Shown: piece after piece, positions 32,171 to 39,462 of the stretch | How positions within the stretch are numbered: position 1 is the stretch's first letter | How the letters are laid out: every line of letters begins with the position of its first letter | From: Coriobacteriia bacterium | Lineage (GTDB): Bacteria; Actinomycetota; Coriobacteriia; Anaerosomatales; PALSA-660 | Direction of reading: 5' to 3' | NCBI GenBank assembly: GCA_025361505.1 | Contig: JANYKZ010000080.1 | Coordinates: 1 to 41,104 of the forward strand | Length of the DNA: 41,104 nt | The notes under the pieces: model-generated | The model's input: the letters and a program-made list of their open reading frames with translations, nothing else | Database searches by the model: none | What the model was told of the DNA's origin: nothing | Translations under genes and position numbers: made by a program

Positions 32171-32263
32171 TGGCGGAGAGGGAGGGATTCGAACCCTCGT
32201 AGGAGGGGATACCTCCTAAACAGTTTTCGAGACTGCCGCATTCAACCACTCTGCCACCTCTCC
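32171..32263 (-). tRNA. tRNA-Ser (anticodon CGA)
   Basis: On the minus strand the acceptor GGAGAGG pairs with CCTCTCC, followed by G and an encoded CCA (32173-32171). The D arm has GTTGAATGC. The anticodon arm is GCAGT-CTCGAAA-ACTGT, giving anticodon CGA. A long variable arm (AGGAGGTATCCCCTCCT) and GGTTCGAATCC in the T arm confirm a class II serine tRNA. Length 93 including CCA. Confidence 0.96.
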
Positions 32264-32293
32264 GCGGTGGCGACCCTTGCGGGCGCGAAGGCG

Positions 32294-32322
32294 AGTATAC
32301 CGACCGTCGCGGAGGGCGGCAA
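32294..32322 (-). promoter_or_regulatory. promoter of tRNA-Ser(CGA)
   Basis: Minus strand TTGCCG (32322-32317), 17-base spacer, TATACT (32299-32294), ending 31 bases before the tRNA 5' end. The tRNA-Ser(GGA) gene has a closely matching arrangement. Confidence 0.65.
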
Positions 32323-32362
32323 CGCGCACCCCATCTCCACGGTGCGGCGGGCCGCGAGCGCA

Positions 32363-32368
32363 TACACT
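32363..32368 (+). promoter_or_regulatory. candidate -10 of the lemA-htpX operon
   Basis: TACACT in CATACACTAG about 115 bases before the lemA ATG, implying a leader of roughly 105 bases that contains short GC-rich inverted repeats. The -35 is unclear. Confidence 0.4.
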
Positions 32369-32482
32369 AGTTGGAAGCAGACGGGGCCCTGCCCCGGCGA
32401 GGGTAAGTAGGAACCGAGGGCATCGAGCCGGATGGCTCGCACGGGGAGCCGCACGCAGACAAGCGGAAGAAGGAGTCAGGAC

Positions 32483-33028
32483 ATGGGACTGTTGATCGTA
32501 CTCATCATCATCGTGGTGCTGGTCGGAGCCATCATCGCGATCTACAACGGCCTGATCACGAAGCGCAACCGCGTCCAAGAGGCGTCCAGCGACATCGACG
32601 TGCAGCTCAAGCGTCGCTACGACCTGATCCCGAACCTGGTCAACACGGTCAAGGGCTATGCATCGCACGAGAAGGAGCTGTTCGAGAAGGTCACGGAAGC
32701 GCGCGCCGGCATGATGACGGGCTCCACCGGCGACCGCATCAAGGCCAGCAACGAGTTGACCGAGACGCTGAAGTCGATCTTCGCGGTCGCCGAGGCCTAC
32801 CCGGACCTCAAGGCGAACCAGAACTTCCTCTCCCTTCAGGCCGAGCTGACCGACACGCAGGACAAGATCATGGCGTCGCAGCGCTTCTACAACTCGAACG
32901 TGCGCGACTTCAACACGGCGATCCAGGTCTTCCCCACCAACCTGTTCGCCACCATGCTCGGCTTCAAGGAGTTCGAGTTCATCGAGGCCACTGCGACCGA
33001 GACCGCCAACGTCGAGGTCAAGTTCTGA
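32483..33028 (+). CDS. lemA: LemA family protein
   Basis: A 181-residue protein: N-terminal membrane helix (about 2-20), then the LemA helical bundle (YNGLITKRNRVQEASSDIDVQLKRRYDLIPNLVNTVKGYASHEKELFEKV, ending VRDFNTAIQVFPTNLFATMLGF). The RRYDLIPNLVNTVKGYA and YNSNVRDFN segments are family signatures. LemA proteins are membrane-anchored, with a helical domain of uncertain role, and commonly pair with HtpX. AAGGAG lies 8 bases before the ATG. The htpX ATG follows one base after the stop. Confidence 0.95.
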   Translation: MGLLIVLIIIVVLVGAIIAIYNGLITKRNRVQEASSDIDVQLKRRYDLIPNLVNTVKGYASHEKELFEKVTEARAGMMTGSTGDRIKASNELTETLKSIFAVAEAYPDLKANQNFLSLQAELTDTQDKIMASQRFYNSNVRDFNTAIQVFPTNLFATMLGFKEFEFIEATATETANVEVKF

Positions 33029-33029
33029 T

Positions 33030-33950
33030 ATGGCCGGCACCATCTATACCAACATATCCGCCAACAAGTGGCGCTCCGTCGTCACGATGACGGTCTTCGT
33101 CGCGCTCGTGATCGCGCTCGGCTACGCGTTCGGCCAGGTGCTCCACCTCTGGTGGCTCCTGCCGGTGGCGATCGTGGTCGCGGTCGTCCAGACGTTCTCC
33201 GCCTACTGGTACAGCGACAAGGTCGCGCTGGCCGTTTCCGGAGCGCACGAGGTCGACAAGCAGCAGGCGCCCGAGCTCTACCGCGTCGTCGAGAACCTGT
33301 CGATCACCGCGGGACTGCCGATGCCGCGCGTGTACGTCATCGACGACCCCTCGCCCAACGCCTTCGCGACCGGGCGAGATCCGCAGCACGCCGCCGTCGC
33401 GGTCACGAGCGGGCTGCTCGCCAAGCTCGACAAACCGGAGCTCGAGGGCGTGATCGCGCACGAGTTCTCGCACGTCGGCAACTACGACATCCGCCTCTCG
33501 AGCATCATCGTGGTGCTGGTCGGATTCGTCGTCTTGATGTCGGACTTCTTCCTCCGCTACACCTTCTGGGGAGGCGGCGGCCGGCGCAACAACAACAGCG
33601 GAGACGGCCAGGTCCAGGCGATCCTGATGATCGTCGGCATCGTGCTCGCACTCCTGTCCCCGCTGATCGCGATGCTGATGCAGCTCGCGATCTCGAGGAA
33701 GCGAGAGCTGCTCGCCGACGCCGACGGTGCACTGCTGACGCGCAACCCGAACGGCCTCGCTGACGCGTTGGAGAAGATCACGACCGACCCCCTGTCGATG
33801 CGCGCTTCGAACAAGGCGACGGCCCACCTCTTCATCACGAGTCCGCTGCACGACAAGAACGGCAAGACGAAGGGGTTCGTCGCGGGGCTCTTCGACACAC
33901 ATCCCGACCCCGCGCTGCGGATCGCGAAGCTGCGCGAGATGGCCCTGTAG
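33030..33950 (+). CDS. htpX: membrane zinc metalloprotease HtpX
   Basis: A 306-residue M48-family protease. Two membrane segments near the N-terminus (about 15-35 and 40-57) are followed by a cytosolic catalytic region with the zinc motif HEFSH (144-148), preceded by PSPNAFATGRDPQHAAVAV. Two further hydrophobic segments lie at about 155-173 and 197-220. RKRELLADADGALLTRNPNGLADALEKI provides the downstream helix with the third ligand region, and HPDPALRIAKLREM closes the protein. The family degrades damaged membrane proteins. The active site looks intact. Coupled to lemA. Confidence 0.95.
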   Translation: MAGTIYTNISANKWRSVVTMTVFVALVIALGYAFGQVLHLWWLLPVAIVVAVVQTFSAYWYSDKVALAVSGAHEVDKQQAPELYRVVENLSITAGLPMPRVYVIDDPSPNAFATGRDPQHAAVAVTSGLLAKLDKPELEGVIAHEFSHVGNYDIRLSSIIVVLVGFVVLMSDFFLRYTFWGGGGRRNNNSGDGQVQAILMIVGIVLALLSPLIAMLMQLAISRKRELLADADGALLTRNPNGLADALEKITTDPLSMRASNKATAHLFITSPLHDKNGKTKGFVAGLFDTHPDPALRIAKLREMAL

Positions 33951-33966
33951 CTGCTCGACCTTCGGA

Positions 33967-33997
33967 GCGCCCGTGGGGCCGATGGCCCTGCGGGCGC
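33967..33997 (+). terminator. hairpin after htpX
   Basis: GCGCCCG and CGGGCGC flank an inner GGGCC/GGCCC pair with a GAT loop, just after the htpX stop. No U-tract; may be an attenuating or terminating hairpin before the next gene. Confidence 0.5.
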
Positions 33998-34030
33998 GCC
34001 GTGCGCCCGCCCCGATGACCGGAGCCGACC

Positions 34031-35029
34031 GTGAGCGACCTAGGACGCATCTGGAACCCGGCCGAGTACCAGGGCGGCGCCGTCACCAGACGCTACTTCG
34101 AGGGCTGGTACTTCAAGCAGGTCGACGCCGCCGAGAGCCGGATCGTCTCCGTCATCCCCGGCATCTCCTACTCGGCCGACGGCGCTTCCAGGCACGCGTT
34201 CGTGCAGGTCGTACCTTCGTCCGGTGAGGATCCCCACTACTTCGCGTTCCCCGTGCAGGCCTTCGACTCCGACCCGGGCAGGCCCTTCGCGGCCTGCGTC
34301 GGCCGCAACAGGTTCGGCCCCGGGGGCATGCTCCTCGACCTCGAGGACGGGGCGCACACGGTCCGGGGCGAGGTCCGCTTCGGGCCCTGGTCCCCGTGGC
34401 CGGTCACGGCGCTGTCGCCGGGCATCATGGGGCCGTTCCGTTTCGTCCCCCGCATGGAGACCTACCACGGCGTGCTGTCGATGGACCACTCGGTCACGGG
34501 GTCGCTCACGGTCGACGGCGACCTGATCGACTTCGAGGGGGGACGCGGCTACGTCGAGAAGGACTGGGGCCGGAGCTTCCCGAGCTCCTGGATCTGGGCG
34601 CAGTCGAATCACTTCGACCGGCCCGGGACGTCGCTCATGCTCTCGGTGGCGAAGATCCCGTGGATGACCGGCTCCTTCGTCGGCAGCATCGCGGGGCTCC
34701 TGGTCGACGGCCGTCTTCACCGCTTCGCGACCTACACCGGCGCGCGCATCACCTGCATCGAGACGGGCGACAACGAAGCGCGCGTCACCCTCGCCGACAG
34801 GCGCGAGCAGCTCGAGGTCCACGTCCGCGGATGCCGGACGCTCACGCTGAAGGCCCCCGTCCTCGGCTCTATGGAAGGCCGCGACGCCGAGTCCCTCGGA
34901 GGCACGATCGACGTGACGCTGCGGGCCGTGCGCGGAGGCAGGGCGGACGTCGTGTTCGCCGGCACCGGCCGCCAGTCCGGCGTCGAGGTCATGAACGCGA
35001 AGGACGAGCTCGGTCGCATCCCCTGCTAG
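34031..35029 (+). CDS. tocopherol-cyclase-like protein
   Basis: A 332-residue protein, beginning (GTG) SDLGRIWNPAEYQGGAVTRRYFEGWYFKQV. RYFEGWYFKQVD, GGRGYVEKDWGRSFPSSWIWAQSNHF and the repeated lipocalin-like beta pattern match the tocopherol cyclase family, whose plant members close the chromanol ring. Bacterial members outside cyanobacteria lie in genomes without tocopherol synthesis and have no agreed function; a lipid or quinone ligand is a reasonable guess. GGAG lies 6 bases before the GTG. The stop overlaps the stop of the convergent SDR gene within CTAG. Confidence 0.85.
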   Translation: MSDLGRIWNPAEYQGGAVTRRYFEGWYFKQVDAAESRIVSVIPGISYSADGASRHAFVQVVPSSGEDPHYFAFPVQAFDSDPGRPFAACVGRNRFGPGGMLLDLEDGAHTVRGEVRFGPWSPWPVTALSPGIMGPFRFVPRMETYHGVLSMDHSVTGSLTVDGDLIDFEGGRGYVEKDWGRSFPSSWIWAQSNHFDRPGTSLMLSVAKIPWMTGSFVGSIAGLLVDGRLHRFATYTGARITCIETGDNEARVTLADRREQLEVHVRGCRTLTLKAPVLGSMEGRDAESLGGTIDVTLRAVRGGRADVVFAGTGRQSGVEVMNAKDELGRIPC

Positions 35030-35655
35030 CGCGCGACGGCCACACTCTCGCGCACGTGCGACCCACTCTCGGCGAGGTCGAGGAGGTACCCGGCCAGGTC
35101 GGCGCGCGGCAGCAGCAGCCCGCGGGGCACGGCCGTTCCGACGGCCTCGCGCACCGCGCCGCCGCCGTCCGCGTTCGTCAGGATCGGGGGCCGCACGATC
35201 GTCCAGTCGAGGTCGGTGCGCGTGCGCAGCTCCTCCTCCATCAGGGCGATGTCGGGGTAGAGCCTCGCGACGACCGGGATGCGCATCACGAGCCGGTAGG
35301 CCGCCGGAAGGACCGCTGGGTCGGCGCCCGCGCCCTCGGCGGAGACGGCGACGAAGCGACGGACGCCCGCGTGAGCGGCGGCGTCAGCGAGATTGCGCGT
35401 GCCCTCGACGTACACGCGCCCGTTCGTGCGCGGACGCGGCGCGAGCAGCGAGATCACCGCATCCTGACCTTCGACCGCCGGCGGCAGCGTGTCGGGCTCG
35501 AGAACGTCGCCAGCCACCGCACGGAGTCGCTCGCCTGACAGGTCGAAGCGCGAGGTGGCGCGAAGCAGCGCCGTGACCTCGTGCCCGCGCTCCAGGGCGA
35601 GTCCCACCAGCAACCGCCCCGTCCGTCCGCTCGCGCCCGCGATCAGAAGCCGCAT
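35026..35655 (-). CDS. NAD(P)-binding SDR-like protein (NmrA/atypical SDR)
   Basis: A 209-residue Rossmann protein: MRLLIAGASGRTGRLLVGLALERGHEVTALLR contains the glycine-rich GASGRTG nucleotide motif (7-13). DAVISLLAPRP and FVAVSAEGAG and TDLDWTIVRPPIL fit atypical short-chain dehydrogenases. No classical YxxxK catalytic pair is obvious, so it could be a sensor or a divergent reductase. It starts 19 bases after the nitroreductase stop on the same strand, probably one operon. Confidence 0.88.
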   Translation of the reverse strand: MRLLIAGASGRTGRLLVGLALERGHEVTALLRATSRFDLSGERLRAVAGDVLEPDTLPPAVEGQDAVISLLAPRPRTNGRVYVEGTRNLADAAAHAGVRRFVAVSAEGAGADPAVLPAAYRLVMRIPVVARLYPDIALMEEELRTRTDLDWTIVRPPILTNADGGGAVREAVGTAVPRGLLLPRADLAGYLLDLAESGSHVRESVAVAR

Positions 35656-35674
35656 GGGTCCGCCGTCCGCCGCG

Positions 35675-36442
35675 TCACTTCTCGGCCGTCTGCCAGCGTT
35701 CGAGCCAGACCTGCACCGAGCGGTTCATCTCGACCGTGAAGTCGGCGGCGTACTTACGCGCGTAGATGTCCTGCGCGACGTTCTCCGTGCCGGGCGTCAG
35801 CCCCCGCGCCGCGAACATCCCGTCCAGCGCGTCGGAGAAGGCGCGCAGCGCCTTCTCGTCCATCCGCTCGTAGGAGTTCTCGTGCACCACGTTCTCCTCG
35901 TTGCGGGGCACCTGCGCGCGCGTCACGCCGGGGCGGCCGAAGCACAGCATGGTCACCGGGAACGTGTGGTTCGGTAGGTGAAGCAGCTCCGCGTGCACTT
36001 CGGCGTTCTCGAGGATGTCACCGATGTAGCACGACCCGATGCCGAGCGACTCGGCGGCGACGACGGCGTTCTGAGCGGCGATGAGCGCGTCGCAGCAGGC
36101 GAGAACGAGATCGCCCGGACCGGGCGCCGACCGGTGCACGACGCCCTCCAGCCGCGACACCCCTGAGAACTCGAAGAGGTCGATCCACTTCTGGTAGTCG
36201 GCGACGAACGCCAGCACGAGCGGCGCCTTGGCGATGAAGGGCTGGTCGTCACAGGTCTCGGAAAGGCGCTGCTTCAACGTGGGATCCGTGATCTCGATGA
36301 TCGAGTAGAGCATGAGGTTGCCGGCCGTGGGGGCCCTCATCGCGGCGTGGAGGATCGCCTCGCGCTCCTCCGGCGTGATCGGCGTATCCGCGTACCTCCG
36401 CGTCGAGGTGCGTGCCTCGATGAGCGCGAGTGTCTCGTTCAT
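35675..36442 (-). CDS. nitroreductase-family flavoprotein
   Basis: A 255-residue protein, MNETLALIEARTSTRRYADTPITPEEREAILHAAMRAPTAGNLMLYSI. The RTSTRRY and RAPTAGN phosphate-binding segments and the GIGSCYIGDILEN motif identify the FMN-dependent nitroreductase family. It has a C-terminal extension (GTENVAQDIYARKYAADFTVEMNRSVQVWLERW) as in the larger NfsA-like or Coriobacteria-type subgroup. Probably a cytosolic NAD(P)H-dependent reductase of quinones or nitro compounds. GAGAGG lies 6 bases before the ATG. Upstream of the SDR gene in the same unit. Confidence 0.92.
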   Translation of the reverse strand: MNETLALIEARTSTRRYADTPITPEEREAILHAAMRAPTAGNLMLYSIIEITDPTLKQRLSETCDDQPFIAKAPLVLAFVADYQKWIDLFEFSGVSRLEGVVHRSAPGPGDLVLACCDALIAAQNAVVAAESLGIGSCYIGDILENAEVHAELLHLPNHTFPVTMLCFGRPGVTRAQVPRNEENVVHENSYERMDEKALRAFSDALDGMFAARGLTPGTENVAQDIYARKYAADFTVEMNRSVQVWLERWQTAEK

Positions 36443-36546
36443 GGCGTGCCTCTCGGATCGGCATCTCTGGGCGCGACAGCTGTGCCGGCCCCCGCCATCG
36501 TACCGCCACGGTCGTACGGGGGAGGAGTCCGCTTGCCGGTGACGCA

Positions 36547-36583
36547 GGAAGGCCCGCCCCCGAGGAACGGGGACGGGCCTTCC
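36547..36583 (-). terminator. terminator between tRNA-Ser(GGA) and the nitroreductase gene
   Basis: A 10-base perfect outer stem (GGAAGGCCCG / CGGGCCTTCC), one mismatch, then CCCCG/CGGGG around AGGAA. It lies 12 bases beyond the tRNA 3' end. Confidence 0.75.
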
Positions 36584-36594
36584 GCGTGTGTGTC

Positions 36595-36687
36595 TGGCGG
36601 AGAGTCAGGGATTCGAACCCTGGATACGGTTTAACGCCGCATACACGATTTCCAGTCGTGCTCCTTAAGCCACTCGGACAACTCTCC
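36595..36687 (-). tRNA. tRNA-Ser (anticodon GGA)
   Basis: On the minus strand the acceptor GGAGAGT pairs with ACTCTCC, then G and encoded CCA. The anticodon arm CACGA-CTGGAAA-TCGTG gives GGA. A long variable arm (TGCGGCGTTAAACCGTA region) and GGTTCGAATCC mark a serine tRNA. Length 93. Confidence 0.96.
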
Positions 36688-36735
36688 GTCTTGAGGTCGT
36701 GCGCTTCCGCGTGGAAGGCGCGGAGGCAAGTCGGG

Positions 36736-36764
36736 AGTATATCCCGCCGCAGGAGCACGGGCAA
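36736..36764 (-). promoter_or_regulatory. promoter of tRNA-Ser(GGA)
   Basis: Minus strand TTGCCC (36764-36759), 17-base spacer, TATACT (36741-36736), 48 bases before the tRNA. Same layout as the promoter of tRNA-Ser(CGA). Confidence 0.6.
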
Positions 36765-36779
36765 CGCCGCGCCGACGTC

Positions 36780-37520
36780 CTACGCGTCGCCTGCCTTCTC
36801 GTCCTCGTCGGTGAAGAACGCCCGGTCCGCCCGCCGCGCGGCATCCGGCGACTCGTTGCGCCACCGCGCGGTGGCGCTCGACAGGACGGTCATGGTGCGC
36901 GCCATCTCTTCCTCGCTGTGGACCCAGTCGCGCGAGCGGGCCGCTCCCGCCACCCCGACGGACTGGCTGGCGGCGTAACTGTCGATGTTCGCTCCCATGA
37001 AGACGAAGGACCAGCCGGCCTCTTCATGCGAGTGCACCATGTCGAAGATCGCCGCGCGCCCATGGTGGCGGCTCGCGTTCTCCTCGCCGTCGGTGATGAT
37101 CGCGAACAGCACGCGCTGTGGCTCCACCGTCTTCGTGGCGATCAACGCGTCGGTAGCCGAGATTGCTGCACCGATCGCGTCGTAGAGCGCCGTGCAACCG
37201 TCGGGACGGTAGTTCGTCTCGTCCAGGTCGACGAGCTCGCGGAGCGGGACGGCGGAGCAGATCTCGTTGACGTCGCTGTCGAATAGCGTGAGCGACACCC
37301 GCGCCTCGCCCTCCACCTCGAGCTGGTCGTGCTTGAACCGGTTGAACCCGTCGACCGTGGCCCGTCGCACCGCTCCCATCGAGCCCGACTTGTCGAGCAC
37401 GATGTGGACGAGCGTGTCGGTCGCGATCGGCGCGCCCTTCGCTCCCCCGCCGGTGCCCCGCGCCGGCTTCCTGCCCGTGCCGTTCCCCGGGTCCTTGTAC
37501 GGCGGCAACATGCTTGTCAT
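36780..37520 (-). CDS. von Willebrand factor A domain protein
   Basis: A 246-residue soluble protein. After a Gly-rich N-terminus the VWA domain starts at about 35 (TLVHIVLDKSGSMGAVRRATVDGFNRF), with the MIDAS metal motif D43-x-S45-x-S47; the threonine in DGCTALYDAIG and the aspartate in IITDGEENAS complete the site. It has no signal peptide. Similar small VWA proteins are close to TerY-like or phage-type families, but the partner is unknown. AAGGAGG lies 9 bases before the ATG at 37520. It is divergent from an XRE regulator, whose operator-like repeats lie in the shared gap. Confidence 0.85.
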   Translation of the reverse strand: MTSMLPPYKDPGNGTGRKPARGTGGGAKGAPIATDTLVHIVLDKSGSMGAVRRATVDGFNRFKHDQLEVEGEARVSLTLFDSDVNEICSAVPLRELVDLDETNYRPDGCTALYDAIGAAISATDALIATKTVEPQRVLFAIITDGEENASRHHGRAAIFDMVHSHEEAGWSFVFMGANIDSYAASQSVGVAGAARSRDWVHSEEEMARTMTVLSSATARWRNESPDAARRADRAFFTDEDEKAGDA

Positions 37521-37621
37521 CCCGATGCGCCTCCTTGCGTCATCTGCGCCCGTTCCGGGCGCTTGTGTCCATGGGGCCGGCGCGTTCCCCCGATCGCGCC
37601 GGCAGGGTCATCCTGCCATGT

Positions 37622-37656
37622 TTGACATGTGTTGTCAAGACATTAGATGTCAAGAC
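37622..37656. promoter_or_regulatory. operator-like repeats between the VWA and XRE genes
   Basis: TTGACA and TGTCAA form a perfect inverted repeat with a 5-base spacer (37622-37638). TGTCAAGAC then occurs twice (starting 37634 and 37648), so three TGTCAA-type half-sites sit within 35 unusually AT-rich bases. They overlap a possible TTGACA -35. The XRE protein encoded just downstream is the obvious candidate to bind here, repressing its own gene and perhaps the VWA gene. Confidence 0.6.
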
Positions 37657-37678
37657 TCCCCTGTGCAATACTATACGC

Positions 37679-38236
37679 ATGAGCACTGACATCGGACTGG
37701 GAGACCTGCTTCGCCGCGCGCGCACCGAGCGCGGCGAACCTCTGCGCGTGGTCGCCGCCGCGGCGGGGATCGACTCGACGCTGCTCTCGCGCATCGAGCG
37801 TGGCGAGCGCCTGCCCACCGAGCCGCAGCTCCAGGCGCTGGCGGCCCACTTCGGCCTACCGGCGGACGAGTTGGAAGGGCTGAGGGGCGCGGCCCGCCTC
37901 ATGCGTCAGAGCTGGAGCCCCGACGCGGTGTGGCGCGCGGCCGACGTGATCGAGGCCCACACGGCCGCGTCATCCAGGCAACACGCTATCCGCTCTCCGC
38001 GCGTTCACGTGGATTCGCGTCTGTCGTCAGCCCTGGACGCGCGCGCCGCGTATTCGATGGCCTCGCCGAGCGGTCCGCCTATCCCCCGCGCGGATCGTCT
38101 CGCGGAGCTGGAGGCGGCCGCGGCGACCGGCTCTGAGGCGATCGACGCCCTCGAGGGGGCCGCGAGCGACGAGGACTCGGTGATCGCCTTGCGCGCCGCG
38201 GAGCTGCTTCGACAGATGCGCGCCCGACTGAGCTAG
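37679..38236 (+). CDS. XRE-family helix-turn-helix regulator
   Basis: A 185-residue protein. Residues about 8-62 are a Cro/CI-type HTH (LGDLLRRARTERGEPLRVVAAAAGIDSTLLSRIERGERLPTEP split over two helices). The rest is alanine-rich and helical with no recognised effector domain. There is no Shine-Dalgarno before the ATG at 37679. AATACT at 37667-37672 lies just upstream, so a leaderless transcript starting at the ATG is possible, as is common in Actinomycetota. Upstream in-frame extension to 37514 crosses the operator repeats and is rejected. It probably regulates itself and the divergent VWA gene. Confidence 0.87.
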   Translation: MSTDIGLGDLLRRARTERGEPLRVVAAAAGIDSTLLSRIERGERLPTEPQLQALAAHFGLPADELEGLRGAARLMRQSWSPDAVWRAADVIEAHTAASSRQHAIRSPRVHVDSRLSSALDARAAYSMASPSGPPIPRADRLAELEAAAATGSEAIDALEGAASDEDSVIALRAAELLRQMRARLS

Positions 38237-38255
38237 CGCACGGCCTGCGGCGCCA

Positions 38256-38762
38256 TCAGCCCTCGAGCGGCTCCGGCGCCCGCCCGCGCGCCCGCAAGCG
38301 CGCGAAGAACTCCTTGAGCATCACCGATGACTCGTCTGCGAGCACGCCCGCGGTGACCTCGTAGCGGTGGTTCAGCCGCTCGTCGGAGGCGATGTCGTAG
38401 AGGGTGCCGAGTGCGCCCGCCTTCGGGTCCACGGCTCCGTACACACAGCGGTCTACGCGCGCGGCGTGCAGTGCGCCGGCGCACATCGGGCAGGGCTCCA
38501 GCGTCACGTAGACCGTGCAGCCCTCGAGCCGCCAGCGGCCGAGCACAGCCGCGGCCTCGCGCACCGCGATCATCTCGGCGTGCGCCGTGGGGTCGGCGTC
38601 GATCTCGCGCCTGTTCGATCCGCGCGCCACGACCTCGCCCCCGCACACGACGACAGCGCCGATCGGCACCTCGTCCAGGGCCGCGGCGCCACGTGCCTCC
38701 TCCAGCGCGAGCCGCATGAAGCGCTCGTCGGTGTCGGCGTCGATGATCTCTCTTTCGGGCAT
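38256..38762 (-). CDS. tadA: tRNA-specific adenosine deaminase TadA
   Basis: A 168-residue zinc deaminase. The catalytic motif is H61-A-E63 (TAHAEMIAV) and the zinc cysteines are C91 and C94 in EPCPMCAGA. NRREIDADPTAHAE and VDRCVYGAVDPKAGALGTLYDI are typical of TadA, which converts A34 to inosine in tRNA-Arg(ACG). Usual family length. It converges with the XRE gene with a 19-base gap. Confidence 0.95.
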   Translation of the reverse strand: MPEREIIDADTDERFMRLALEEARGAAALDEVPIGAVVVCGGEVVARGSNRREIDADPTAHAEMIAVREAAAVLGRWRLEGCTVYVTLEPCPMCAGALHAARVDRCVYGAVDPKAGALGTLYDIASDERLNHRYEVTAGVLADESSVMLKEFFARLRARGRAPEPLEG

Positions 38763-38839
38763 GACCGCAGTGTAGCGCCGGGCGCTAGGAGGTGTACCCT
38801 CGGCGCAGGCGAGGCGATGGCGCGTGGAGGGACTGAGCG

Positions 38840-39151
38840 ATGGCGGGCGGACCGGTCACGGTACGCATGTTCGGACTGCTGCACCTGTTCCGGACCGAGC
38901 AGGGACTTCCGTCCACGGTCGAGGTCGAGATCCCGGAGAACGGCACGACCGGGCGCGATCTGGCCGAGGAGCTGGGGCTGCCCTGCGAGAAGATCGAGGG
39001 CGTGTTCGTGAACTGCACGGTCTACGGGATCGACCACCCGATCATGCCGGGGGACCGCGTCGCCTACGTGCCCTACGGCACCCCGGGTCCGCACCGGGTG
39101 TTCCTCGGCCTCTACAACGCGGGGATCGAGGGCCGCAAGGCCACCGACTAG
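38840..39151 (+). CDS. MoaD/ThiS-like beta-grasp protein, no C-terminal Gly-Gly (copy 1)
   Basis: A 103-residue protein: VTVRMFGLLHLFRTEQGLPSTVEVEIP, then TGRDLAEELGLPCEKIEGVFVN and IMPGDRVAYVPYGTPGPHRVF. The beta-grasp pattern with DLAEELGLP, IEGVFVN and PGDRVA-VP matches MoaD/ThiS sulfur carriers. These normally end in Gly-Gly; here the chain continues through GTPGPHRVFLG to a charged tail, so activation by an E1-like enzyme is unlikely. GGAGGG lies 8 bases before the ATG; a TACCCT -10-like element lies in GGTGTACCCTCGG about 45 bases upstream. The second copy lies 311 bases on, across a tRNA-Ser gene. Confidence 0.8.
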   Translation: MAGGPVTVRMFGLLHLFRTEQGLPSTVEVEIPENGTTGRDLAEELGLPCEKIEGVFVNCTVYGIDHPIMPGDRVAYVPYGTPGPHRVFLGLYNAGIEGRKATD

Positions 39152-39194
39152 CCGGGGCCGGATGCTAGACTTCCGTCACACGGCCCGGCCTCCC

Positions 39195-39282
39195 GGAGGG
39201 GTGGCAGAGTGGTTGAATGCACCGGTCTTGAAAACCGGCAAGCCGTAAGGCTTCGAGGGTTCGAATCCCTCCCCCTCCGCCA
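39195..39282 (+). tRNA. tRNA-Ser (anticodon TGA)
   Basis: Acceptor GGAGGGG pairs with CCCCTCC, then G and encoded CCA. The anticodon arm CCGGT-CTTGAAA-ACCGG gives TGA. The variable arm (CAAGCCGTAAGGCTTCG) is long, and the T arm has GGTTCGAATCC. Length 88. A TAGACT -10-like element lies at 39166-39171. Confidence 0.97.
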
Positions 39283-39295
39283 CACGGACTGAAGG

Positions 39296-39324
39296 CGCCC
39301 GATCCTCGACACGAGGGACGGGCG
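39296..39324 (+). terminator. terminator after tRNA-Ser(TGA)
   Basis: Outer stem CGCCCG / CGGGCG, inner stem CCTCG / CGAGG with ACA loop, followed by TTGCTG. It lies 13 bases past the tRNA. Confidence 0.7.
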
Positions 39325-39462
39325 TTGCTGCACCCGGCTCGGCCCGCAGCGCGAGGGTCGTCGTTGACGCGCGTCAAGGCGGCCACTCACCGGAGCGCCC
39401 ATCATCGCCGCATCGGGCATCGCGATGGCGCGTGGCCCTCGAGACGAGCGGGCGACACCGAC

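Noticed and set aside
32007-32363. N-terminal extension of the GGDEF-EAL protein to 32363
   Set aside because: It would overlap the tRNA-Ser gene and its terminator; the TTG at 32006 has a proper ribosome-binding site.
37514-37678. Longer start for the XRE regulator at 37514
   Set aside because: The extension crosses the AT-rich operator repeats and lacks family similarity; MSTDIGLGDLLRRAR is a normal HTH start.
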